From: Deltaproteobacteria bacterium
GTDB lineage: Bacteria; Desulfobacterota; Binatia; DP-6
Direction: 5' to 3'
Length of the DNA stretch: 8,019 bases
Assembly: GCA_005879205.1 (NCBI GenBank)
Contig: VBLD01000070.1
Span: 12,737 to 20,755 of the forward strand
Shown here piece after piece: positions 1 to 6,080 of the stretch (the stretch's first letter is position 1; every line of letters begins with the position of its first letter). The translations under genes were made by a program, and so were the position numbers. The notes beneath the pieces were generated by a model, which was not told where the DNA came from, ran no database searches, and was given only the letters and a program-made list of their open reading frames with translations.

Positions 1-1
1 C

Positions 2-760
2 TCGGGTCCGGCACCGTCGTTGAATCCGAACGTCTCGCCTGCTGCCGATCGGGTCGTCATCGGTCTGCTCGACACGGCGGTCCAGAACCAGGTAACGGCG
101 TTCAAGGACTTCGTGCAGCCCGAGGTCTCGCTCTTCGACGGCTACCAGCCGCCGGCGGACCAGATCACCCATGGCACCGCCATGGCGGAAACGATCCTCG
201 ACGGCGTCGCCCGCGCGCTCCAGGACTACGGCGACGCCGGTGCGAAGGTCGCCGTCTCCATCCTGCCGATCGACATCTACGGCGGCAGCGACAGCACCTC
301 CACCTTCGACCTGGCTCGCGGCTTGTACGAAGCGCTCAACCGGCACGCCAACATCGTCAACCTGAGCCTCTCGGGCGACGGCGACAGCCCGCTGTTGAAA
401 TCGTTGATCCAAGACGCCACGAGTCACGGAGTCCTGCTCTTCGCCGCAGCGGGCAACGTCCCCGTGACCAGTCCGACCTATCCCGCCGCCGACCCGGGGG
501 TCATCGCCGTCACGGCCGGCGACGCGCGGGGAGACATCGCGTCCTACGCGAATCGCGGTCCGTTCGTCGACGCGATGGCGCCGGGCATCAACGTCGTCCA
601 CTATCGAGATTCAGCGTGGCTCGGCACCGGCACCTCGTTCTCCACGAGCTGGGTGAGCGGCTGGGCCGCGGGCTTCATGGCGAATGCCGGTCATTCCTCC
701 TCGAGCACGCAGGCCGAGACGCTGAAGCGCTGGGCCGTGCCGTCCAGCGCGCGTCCCTGA
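2..760 (+). CDS. Subtilisin-like (S8 family) serine protease, 5'-partial
   Basis: This is the catalytic domain of a subtilase, a serine endopeptidase that in bacteria is usually exported. Counting from the TTG at position 20 as residue 1, the full S8 set is visible in order: Asp18 in GLLDTAV, His51 in the HGTAMAE block (codon 170-172), oxyanion-hole Asn146 in FAAAGN, and nucleophile Ser206 in GTSFS (codon 635-637). The spacings (33 residues Asp-His, about 155 His-Ser) match subtilisin. The TTG is unlikely to be the true start: the frame stays open to the left edge, reading SGPAPSL, a Pro/Ser-rich linker, so an upstream signal peptide and perhaps a propeptide or other domain should lie outside the window. 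The protein ends soon after the catalytic domain with a short Ser-rich tail, and I see no C-terminal anchor. The TGA lies 18 bases from the stop of the convergent hydrolase gene. The family call is firm; the substrate is unknown. Confidence 0.9.
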   Translation, partial: SGPAPSLNPNVSPAADRVVIGLLDTAVQNQVTAFKDFVQPEVSLFDGYQPPADQITHGTAMAETILDGVARALQDYGDAGAKVAVSILPIDIYGGSDSTSTFDLARGLYEALNRHANIVNLSLSGDGDSPLLKSLIQDATSHGVLLFAAAGNVPVTSPTYPAADPGVIAVTAGDARGDIASYANRGPFVDAMAPGINVVHYRDSAWLGTGTSFSTSWVSGWAAGFMANAGHSSSSTQAETLKRWAVPSSARP

Positions 761-778
761 GAACCGGTCGCGCGCCCT

Positions 779-2272
779 TCACTTCCCGATCGCCGACGAT
801 GCGGCGACGTGTTCCATCAGCTCCGCGTCGGGCTTGACGATGAAGCCCGCCCGGCGCGCGCGCTTCGTCGCCTCGTCGAACGCCGACACGTAGGCGTCGT
901 GGCTCGGGTAGAGCGACGCCAGCGTCGCCGCGTCGAAGGGTGTCGTGGTTCCGAACAGGATGCAGAAGATCGAGCCGGTTTGCCCCTGCCCCGACAGCGT
1001 CGCGATGGGGACGTCCACCTGCGGCGTGCGGATGCCGCCGAGCGCGTTGGCGTGCGCGTCGCGAACGATCGTCACCGGCGGCCCCGGCGCGACTTCGAGA
1101 CGAGGGGCACGCGGCGGTGGCTTTCCGTGCCGCGCCCATCGGTCCAGCGCCTCGACCGCGGCGTTCAGCACGAAATGCTGCGGTCCGGAGTTGATGGGAG
1201 CGCCGCAGCGGATCAAACCGGGAACCGGCGACGACGTCACCGTCAGCTCGGCTGCGGCGGGCGAATCGCCGCTGTCCACCGGTCCAACTATCAGGGTGTA
1301 GGCGTCGACGTGCGCCGTCCCCGCCACCTCCCACAGGCGGAAGCGCTTGCCATCGGGCTGACGGTCGGAGAAGTAGCCGAGGAACCCGAGATCCGTTTCG
1401 GTCTCGAAGACGAGCACCGGGACGCGGAGATCCGTGCGGATCAGCGCGTGTATCGGCGCCGGGATCCGCGGTTGCGGGGCTTCGGAGAGCGGCGCAGCGC
1501 TCGCGCCGCGGCTGTGCACGAGGAACCCGTCGTAGACACGGGCGAGCGGGTGGACCCCGTTGATGTAGGTGACGAGCCGGTACGCCGACTGCGACTCGCC
1601 GTCGGCGATGATCTTTTTGACCTTCAGCTCCCCGAGCGGGCTCATGCCCGCGGGATGCCGGATCGCCTGCCCGGCCTGCGAGAAGATGTCGTAGGAGAAG
1701 CTGTCGCCGGGATGCATCAACGAGCCGTAGCGTACGGGATCGGTCGTCTTGAGGGGCAGCGGCGGGATCCCCGGGACGATCGCCGTGCCGCCTTCCACTC
1801 CCACGGCCTGTGCCGAGACGCCCATCCAGGCGAAGCCCTTGCGGATGAGCTCGGCATGCGCGCCGAGCCAGTCCGCCGCGGCGTCGAGTCCGCCGCTGAC
1901 GTTGAGCCACTCGACGACCACCGTGCCCTTGAAGTTCTTGGGATTCGACGGCCGGTACACCAGGACACGCGTCCGGTACGCCGCGGTGGCGCCGGGGATG
2001 ACCTTCCACCTGCCGTCGGACGCGAGGTCGCCGCCGTTGGTGTAGGCGGTCGCGGTCCCGGAGATGAAGTACTCCGCCTGGGAGTAGCCGACCTCGGTGA
2101 GGTCGAACGCCGTCGTCGCGAGGAACGGCGCCCCGCGACCACCGGTGACCGGCCCCTCGAGCGTCGGGCTCGCGGTCCTGGCCGCTGCGACCGTCGCGCC
2201 TCCCCAGACGAGGCCGAGAGAGACGAGTGCGAGCAGGACCAGGCGAGACGTGCATCGAGTGGTCAGTGGCAT
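779..2272 (-). CDS. Exported alpha/beta hydrolase (Abhydrolase_10-like)
   Basis: This predicted secreted or periplasmic hydrolase of 497 residues belongs to the large 'alpha/beta hydrolase domain' family typified by a VEWLNVSGG block, seen here at residues 120-128. Its members are mostly uncharacterised esterase-like enzymes. The N-terminus is a signal peptide: MPLTTR, a hydrophobic stretch (about residues 11-30), then a probable cleavage near AAA-RTA. The likely nucleophile is Ser227 in DGESQSA, the acid is among Glu290, Glu292 and Asp294 in VFETETDL, and the base is His321 in AGTAHVD. The frame opens at ATG 2305, and another ATG lies at 2278. I prefer 2272 because GAGG sits six bases before it, the signal peptide then has normal length, and a promoter-like element overlaps the 2305 codon. 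The gene is divergent from ligD and convergent with the protease. No substrate can be read from the sequence; an ester or lactone is inferred from the fold only. Confidence 0.85.
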   Translation of the reverse strand: MPLTTRCTSRLVLLALVSLGLVWGGATVAAARTASPTLEGPVTGGRGAPFLATTAFDLTEVGYSQAEYFISGTATAYTNGGDLASDGRWKVIPGATAAYRTRVLVYRPSNPKNFKGTVVVEWLNVSGGLDAAADWLGAHAELIRKGFAWMGVSAQAVGVEGGTAIVPGIPPLPLKTTDPVRYGSLMHPGDSFSYDIFSQAGQAIRHPAGMSPLGELKVKKIIADGESQSAYRLVTYINGVHPLARVYDGFLVHSRGASAAPLSEAPQPRIPAPIHALIRTDLRVPVLVFETETDLGFLGYFSDRQPDGKRFRLWEVAGTAHVDAYTLIVGPVDSGDSPAAAELTVTSSPVPGLIRCGAPINSGPQHFVLNAAVEALDRWARHGKPPPRAPRLEVAPGPPVTIVRDAHANALGGIRTPQVDVPIATLSGQGQTGSIFCILFGTTTPFDAATLASLYPSHDAYVSAFDEATKRARRAGFIVKPDAELMEHVAASSAIGK

Positions 2273-2278
2273 CGGCAT

Positions 2279-2282
2279 CCTC
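2279..2282 (-). promoter_or_regulatory. Shine-Dalgarno deciding the hydrolase start
   Basis: On the minus strand GAGG ends six bases before the ATG at 2272. The same GAGG directly abuts the ATG at 2278, too close to serve it, and nothing comparable precedes the ATG at 2305. This favours 2272 as the start. Confidence 0.5.
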
Positions 2283-2300
2283 GGCGGTCGGCGGATCTCG

Positions 2301-2330
2301 CCCATACCGCGGGTCGACCGCCGCTGGCAA
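2301..2330 (-). promoter_or_regulatory. Candidate sigma-70-type promoter for the alpha/beta hydrolase
   Basis: Read on the minus strand, TTGCCA (2330-2325) is followed by an 18-base spacer and TATGGG (2306-2301). The -35 matches the consensus at five of six bases and the -10 at three of six. Transcription would start near 2294, leaving a leader of about 20 bases that contains the GAGG before the 2272 start. The arrangement is self-consistent, but in DNA this GC-rich a chance match is possible. Confidence 0.4.
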
Positions 2331-2422
2331 GATTCTCCGCGACGGTGCGCCAGCGCGTGCGCGTGGCGAGCCTCCCGAGCGACTCGATGCGCCCGCTCGG
2401 CTCGCGGTATGCTGCCGTGGGA

Positions 2423-4321
2423 ATGGCGCGCGGACGTTCAGCCGCCGGGTCCGGCGAGGCGCGAACCGCGCGCCTGGCGGACCGCTTCGAGCCGCAGCTC
2501 GCGACCCTGGTGCGCACGCCGCCCGAGGGCGACGAATGGCTGCACGAGCTGAAGTACGACGGCTACCGGATCGGGTGTCGGCTCGACGGGCGAAACGTCT
2601 CCCTCGTGAGCCGCAACGGCAAGGACTGGACCGACAGGTTTCCCGACGTGTGTGCCGCGGCCGCCGAGCTGCCCGTGCGGCGCGCCTTGCTCGACGGCGA
2701 GGTGGCCGTGCTTCTGCCCGACGGCCGCACGAGCTTTCAGGCGCTGCAGAACGTCTTCAGCGGCGGCGAGCGCGCCAACCTCGTCTACTTCGTCTTCGAC
2801 CTGCTCCACGTGGACGGCGAAGACGTCGCACGTCTGCCGCTGGAGCAGCGCAAGACGCGGCTGGCGGCCCTGCTCCGGTCGGCAGCCCAGAAGCGCCTGA
2901 GATACTCCGAGCACGTCGTCGGCCGCGGCGCCGAGTTCCTCGCTCACGCCTGCCGCATGGGGCTCGAGGGCATCGTCTCCAAGCGCCGGGACCGCCCGTA
3001 CACGCCCGGTCGCGGAGCCGCCTGGCTGAAGACCAAGTGCATCAAGCGACAGGAGTTCGTCGTCGGCGGCTTCACCGACCCGGAGGGGTCGCGGCTCGGC
3101 ATCGGCGCCCTGCTCGTCGGCGTGCGCGCCGCCGACGGCACGCTGGCGTTCGCCGGCAAGGTGGGGACGGGCTTCACCAACCGGGGCGCGCAGGAGCTGC
3201 GGCGCACGCTGGACGGCATCGAGCAGGCCGAGTGCCCTTTCACTCCGACTCCGCCGGGATCGCTCGGCCGCCACGCCCACTGGGTGAAGCCCACCCTGGT
3301 CGCCGAGGTGGCCTTCACGGAATGGACGAGCGACGGCAAGATCCGGCATCCGTCCTTTCAGGGCCTTCGAGAGGACAAGCCCGTGAGTGACGTCCGTCGC
3401 GAGAAACCGGTTCCACCCCCGCGCGGGACGGCGACCGTCGCCGGCGCGCGGTTGACGCATCCGGACCGGGTGCTGTGGCCGGAGCTCGGCTTCACCAAGC
3501 TCGACCTCGCCCGCTTCTACGAGACGATCGCCGACCGGATCCTGCCTCACGTGCAAAGGCGGCCGCTCACCCTGGTTCGCTGTCCGGGCGGCGTCGGCAC
3601 GCCGTGCTTCTACATGAAGCATTCGCCCGCGTGGGCGGCCGACGGCCTCCAGCGCGTGCGGATTCGCGAGAAGAAGAAGATCGGCGAATACCTGATCGTC
3701 GACTCCCTGACCGCACTAATCGGTCTGGTGCAGATGGACGTCCTCGAGATCCACACCTGGAACTCGACCATCGAGCACGTCGAGGAACCCGACCGCCTCG
3801 TGCTCGACCTGGACCCCGGCCCGGAAGTGCGCTGGGCCCAGGTGATCGAGGCGGCGCGCCTCGTGCGCTCGGCATTCGGGGCGCTGAAGCTGCAGAGCTT
3901 CGTGAAGACCACCGGGAGCGCCGGACTGCACGTCGTCGTGCCGCTCGTCCCGGAGGCGGGGTGGAGCGAGTGTCTGTCCCTCGCGCGCGGCATCGCCGAG
4001 GCCATCGAGCGACAGAGCCCGCGTCTCTACACCACCGCCTTCCCGAAAGCCGGGCGCGAGCGGAAGATCCTGATCGACTACCTGCGCAACAACCGCACCA
4101 ACACCTCCGTCGCCGCGTTCTCCACCCGCGCCACCCCGCGCGCCCCGGCGTCGGTGCCGCTCGCCTGGGAAGAGCTGAGCACGCGGCTGCGGTCGGATCA
4201 CTTCACCGTGCGCAACCTGGGCAAGCGTCTCTCCGGATCGAAGGGCGACCCCTGGCGTGCGTACTGGCGGTGCAGGCAGCGGATCGCCCCCGAGCTGCTG
4301 CGGGCCATCGCGGAGCGATGA
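2423..4321 (+). CDS. ligD: ATP-dependent DNA ligase LigD, ligase-polymerase fusion (non-homologous end joining)
   Basis: This cytoplasmic repair enzyme of 632 residues fills and seals double-strand breaks in bacterial end joining, normally with Ku. The N-terminal half is an ATP-dependent ligase: the AMP-accepting Lys44 in ELKYDG (motif I), SRNG (63-66), LDGE (90-93), FDLL (125-128), EGIVSKR (182-188) and WLKTKC (201-206), then an OB-fold ending in the FTEWT...RHPSF...GLREDK segment (298-319). After a short Pro-rich linker comes the primase-like polymerase (about 340-632), with metal ligands Asp462 and Asp464 in LDLDP, His503 in GLHVVVPL and Asp552 in IDYLRN. The 3'-phosphoesterase domain found in many LigD proteins is absent. 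The start is placed at ATG 2423, where family-like sequence begins; the frame is open much further upstream (antisense to the hydrolase), and an in-frame ATG at 2387 is the alternative. No clear Shine-Dalgarno is visible. No Ku gene is in the window. Confidence 0.93.
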   Translation: MARGRSAAGSGEARTARLADRFEPQLATLVRTPPEGDEWLHELKYDGYRIGCRLDGRNVSLVSRNGKDWTDRFPDVCAAAAELPVRRALLDGEVAVLLPDGRTSFQALQNVFSGGERANLVYFVFDLLHVDGEDVARLPLEQRKTRLAALLRSAAQKRLRYSEHVVGRGAEFLAHACRMGLEGIVSKRRDRPYTPGRGAAWLKTKCIKRQEFVVGGFTDPEGSRLGIGALLVGVRAADGTLAFAGKVGTGFTNRGAQELRRTLDGIEQAECPFTPTPPGSLGRHAHWVKPTLVAEVAFTEWTSDGKIRHPSFQGLREDKPVSDVRREKPVPPPRGTATVAGARLTHPDRVLWPELGFTKLDLARFYETIADRILPHVQRRPLTLVRCPGGVGTPCFYMKHSPAWAADGLQRVRIREKKKIGEYLIVDSLTALIGLVQMDVLEIHTWNSTIEHVEEPDRLVLDLDPGPEVRWAQVIEAARLVRSAFGALKLQSFVKTTGSAGLHVVVPLVPEAGWSECLSLARGIAEAIERQSPRLYTTAFPKAGRERKILIDYLRNNRTNTSVAAFSTRATPRAPASVPLAWEELSTRLRSDHFTVRNLGKRLSGSKGDPWRAYWRCRQRIAPELLRAIAER

Positions 4322-4461
4322 CGGATGTGCTCCGCCCTTCGGTCTCGTCCGGCGGGGCGGTAACGACTACGCACGCCGGGCGAACCGCCTCGCGTCGCTC
4401 GGGACCATCGTCCCCGGGCGGCGTCGAGGAAGGTCGGATGCCGCGCGGCTCCGTCGCCTGA

Positions 4462-4487
4462 TCGCGCACGCACGCGATCGTGCGCGA
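4462..4487. repeat. Perfect 8-base inverted repeat, hairpin or operator candidate
   Basis: TCGCGCAC (4462-4469) and GTGCGCGA (4480-4487) are exact reverse complements around a 10-base centre. No T-run follows on either strand, so it is not a classical intrinsic terminator. It could be a terminator hairpin of the GC-rich type for ligD or a dimeric regulator site upstream of the di-haem gene. In such GC-rich DNA an 8-base match could also arise by chance. Confidence 0.35.
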
Positions 4488-4677
4488 GACCTGTTCACGT
4501 TTGCGTCGGGTCGGTCAGTTCTGTACTCGCGTCCCCGCGCTGACTGCAGCAGCTGGCGCGCCGGACGCCGTCGTGGCGCGCACCGCAGTCGCCGCGTGTG
4601 CAAGCCAGGCCGAGATCGTTGCCGTCGTCTTCACTCCGCCGCGGGCGCTGGCACACCCGTTGCCACGCTCGAGCGGC

Positions 4678-4688
4678 AGAGGGGGAAG
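4678..4688 (+). promoter_or_regulatory. Strong ribosome binding site of the di-haem gene
   Basis: The purine run AGAGGGGGAAG ends two bases before the ATG at 4691, with its AGGGGG core five bases upstream. It fixes the start at 4691 although the frame is open further upstream, and it agrees with the signal peptide that begins there. Confidence 0.65.
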
Positions 4689-4690
4689 AC

Positions 4691-5857
4691 ATGAACACAC
4701 CACGACGGATGGCATGCAGGTGGACGGCCGCGGCGGTGGTACTGCTCGCCGGGACCTCGCGGGCCGACTTCGGCGACCCGTTGGTCGGTCTCACGGCGGA
4801 GCAGCTCGCGCGCTTCACGGACGGACGCGACACCTTCGAGGAGGTCGAAGGCGTGGCGGACGGCCTCGGGCCCGTCTTCAACGCCGACTCCTGCGCCGCC
4901 TGTCACAACGTCGGCGCGACCGGAGGCGGCAGCGACCTGGTCGAGACTCGCTTCGGCAAGATCACGGCCGGCGCCTTCGACCCGATGGTGTCGCACGGTG
5001 GCTCGCTCATCCAGGCCAAGGGCATCGGCGTCCAGGGCGCCTGCACCTTCGTCGGCGAGCAGGTCCCGGCGGAAGCGACGATCCGCGCCGGACGGCGGAC
5101 CACCCCGCTCTTCGGGCTCGGACTGGTCGACTCGGTGCCGGGGGTGGAGCTCCTGGTGCTGGCCGCAATCCAGGCGCGCTTCCAGCCCGCGACCGCCGGG
5201 CGCGCGAACATCGTCACCGACGTGGTGACCGGGCGGCCGGCGGTCGGCAAGTTCGGATGGAAGAGCCAGGTCCCGAACCTCATGCACTTCTCCGGCGACG
5301 CCTACCTCAACGAGATGGGCATCACGAGCCCGCTCTTCCCGAACGAGAACTGCCCGCAGGGAGACTGCAGCCTGCTCGCGTGCGACCCCGTCGCCGACCC
5401 CGAGGACGACGGCACGGACGTCGGCCGCTTCAACGACTTCATGCGCCTCCTCGCGCCACCGCCTCGCCCGCGCCTCGGCTGGGCCGAGCTCGGCGGAAGC
5501 GTCGTCTTCGATCGCCTCGGCTGTGCGAGCTGCCACGTACGGACCCTCGTCACGGGCCCGAGTCCGGTGGAGGCCCTCCGCTTCCGGGTGTTCCAGCCCT
5601 TCTCGGATTTCCTGCTCCACGACATGGGCTCGCTCGGCGACGGCATCGAGCAGGGGCTGGCGCGCGGCACCGAGATGCGCACGGCGCCGCTCTGGGGCCT
5701 GCGGCTGCTGACCACTTTCCTGCACGACGGACGCGCCACCACGATCGCCGATGCGATCCTCGCGCACGACGGGCAGGGCCGCGCGGCGCGCAACCGCTTC
5801 GCCGCGCTCCCGGCCGACCAGCGGGCGCGGCTGCTGAAGTTCCTCGGAGCGCTGTGA
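4691..5857 (+). CDS. Exported di-haem oxidoreductase (DHOR/DUF1111 family, cytochrome c peroxidase-like)
   Basis: This periplasmic c-type cytochrome has 388 residues. The start is set by a strong ribosome binding site and by the signal peptide: MNTPRR, a hydrophobic core (about 12-21), then SRA before DFGDP, giving a likely cleavage after Ala25. Two covalent haem sites are present, CAACH at 68-72 and CASCH at 278-282, one near each end as in two-domain di-haem proteins. Other family-type blocks are TPLFGLGLVDSVP (138-150) and, near the C-terminus, TAPLWGL (331-337) followed by FLHDGRA (343-349). The family is related to MauG and cytochrome c peroxidases; most members are annotated only as putative thiol oxidoreductases or di-haem peroxidases, so the reaction is unproven. 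Besides the haem cysteines, Cys118 and a Cys221/Cys226/Cys231 group could form disulfides. The protein seems somewhat shorter than many relatives. It appears to be a single-gene unit; electron donor and partner are unknown. Confidence 0.85.
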   Translation: MNTPRRMACRWTAAAVVLLAGTSRADFGDPLVGLTAEQLARFTDGRDTFEEVEGVADGLGPVFNADSCAACHNVGATGGGSDLVETRFGKITAGAFDPMVSHGGSLIQAKGIGVQGACTFVGEQVPAEATIRAGRRTTPLFGLGLVDSVPGVELLVLAAIQARFQPATAGRANIVTDVVTGRPAVGKFGWKSQVPNLMHFSGDAYLNEMGITSPLFPNENCPQGDCSLLACDPVADPEDDGTDVGRFNDFMRLLAPPPRPRLGWAELGGSVVFDRLGCASCHVRTLVTGPSPVEALRFRVFQPFSDFLLHDMGSLGDGIEQGLARGTEMRTAPLWGLRLLTTFLHDGRATTIADAILAHDGQGRAARNRFAALPADQRARLLKFLGAL

Positions 5858-5874
5858 GGGGTCGGCGACCTGCG

Positions 5875-6021
5875 TCACACCGTGGCGCGCGGCGGGGGCA
5901 GGCCGGGCACGTCCACCCGGACACGGAACAGCGTCCCGCCGCGCGCCGGGTCCTCGGTGTTGTCCTGCGTCGCGATGTAGAGATCGCGGACCAGCCCGTA
6001 TCCGCTCGCGAGCGTCTCCAT
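5875..6021 (-). pseudogene. Probable remnant: C-terminal end of an SMP-30/gluconolactonase-type beta-propeller
   Basis: A 48-codon frame from ATG 6021 to TGA 5875 translates to residues that read like the closing blade of SMP-30/gluconolactonase/LRE proteins. LASGYGLVRDLYIATQ (4-19) resembles their 'AFGGpdLrtLYVTTa' strand, and GGTLFRVRVDVPGLPPP (28-44) their ending 'aGaLFaVdvGVrGLPeP'. Complete members have about 300 residues and bind a divalent metal with residues spread over the propeller; none of that part is here. Upstream the same frame becomes low-complexity Ala/Arg/Pro sequence, and the other minus frames show no continuation before the glycoside hydrolase stop at 6081. No good ribosome binding site is visible. 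I read it as a truncated gene whose 5' part was lost. A genuine small protein, or the real gene tail joined by a frameshift I cannot see, is possible. Confidence 0.45.
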
Positions 6022-6054
6022 GGCGCGGCATCCCGCTATCGCACGCGCCGCCGC

Positions 6055-6077
6055 CGGCGGTAAAGCGCTTCCCGCCG
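6055..6077 (-). terminator. Candidate hairpin after the glycoside hydrolase gene
   Basis: On the minus strand CGGCGG (6077-6072) and CCGCCG (6060-6055) are exact reverse complements around an 11-base loop. The hairpin starts three bases after the TGA of the glycoside hydrolase gene. The loop itself holds the palindrome AAGCGCTT (6063-6070). There is no T-run, so it is a weak terminator candidate that rests mainly on position. Confidence 0.3.
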
Positions 6078-6080
6078 CCG

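Larger units (their letters stand above)
4322..4690. other. Intergenic region without a convincing gene
   Basis: These 369 bases separate ligD from the di-haem gene. Open frames cross the stretch on both strands, but their translations are Arg/Ala/Ser-rich, lack recognisable motifs and look like GC-rich chance frames. A 6-base inverted repeat (CCGCCC 4332-4337 / GGGCGG 4355-4360, 17-base loop) lies just after the ligD stop and could be a weak transcription end. A better 8-base inverted repeat is at 4462-4487. TTGCGT at 4501, 17 bases before TACTCG, is a poor promoter match. The promoter of the di-haem gene should lie here, but I cannot place it. Confidence 0.5.

Noticed and set aside
751..778. 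Possible bidirectional terminator between the convergent protease and hydrolase genes
   Set aside because: Only a five-base GCGCG/CGCGC match can be drawn and there is no T-run, so it was not listed as a feature.
675..2330. 551-codon minus-strand frame overlapping the hydrolase
   Set aside because: It is a shifted reading of the same region, with low-complexity Arg/Pro/Ala composition and no motifs. The 779-2272 frame carries the recognisable protein.
2348..2368. Short inverted repeat CGCCA / TGGCG in the divergent hydrolase-ligD gap
   Set aside because: It has only five pairing bases around an 11-base centre and adjoining bases do not pair, so it is expected by chance in such GC-rich sequence.
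809..2422. Long open extension upstream of ligD in the same frame (more than 530 codons)
   Set aside because: It is antisense to the hydrolase gene, is extremely Arg-rich with no family motifs, and arises because high-GC codons leave few stops. The hydrolase on the other strand has signal peptide, nucleophile and family blocks.
4198..4473. Small minus-strand frames over the ligD 3' end and following gap
   Set aside because: They have no ribosome binding site, no recognisable motif and chance-like composition; much of their length is antisense to ligD.
4480..6063. 527-codon plus-strand frame over the di-haem gene
   Set aside because: It is an Arg/Ala/Gly-rich shadow without motifs. The overlapping 4691-5857 frame has a ribosome binding site, signal peptide and both haem sites.
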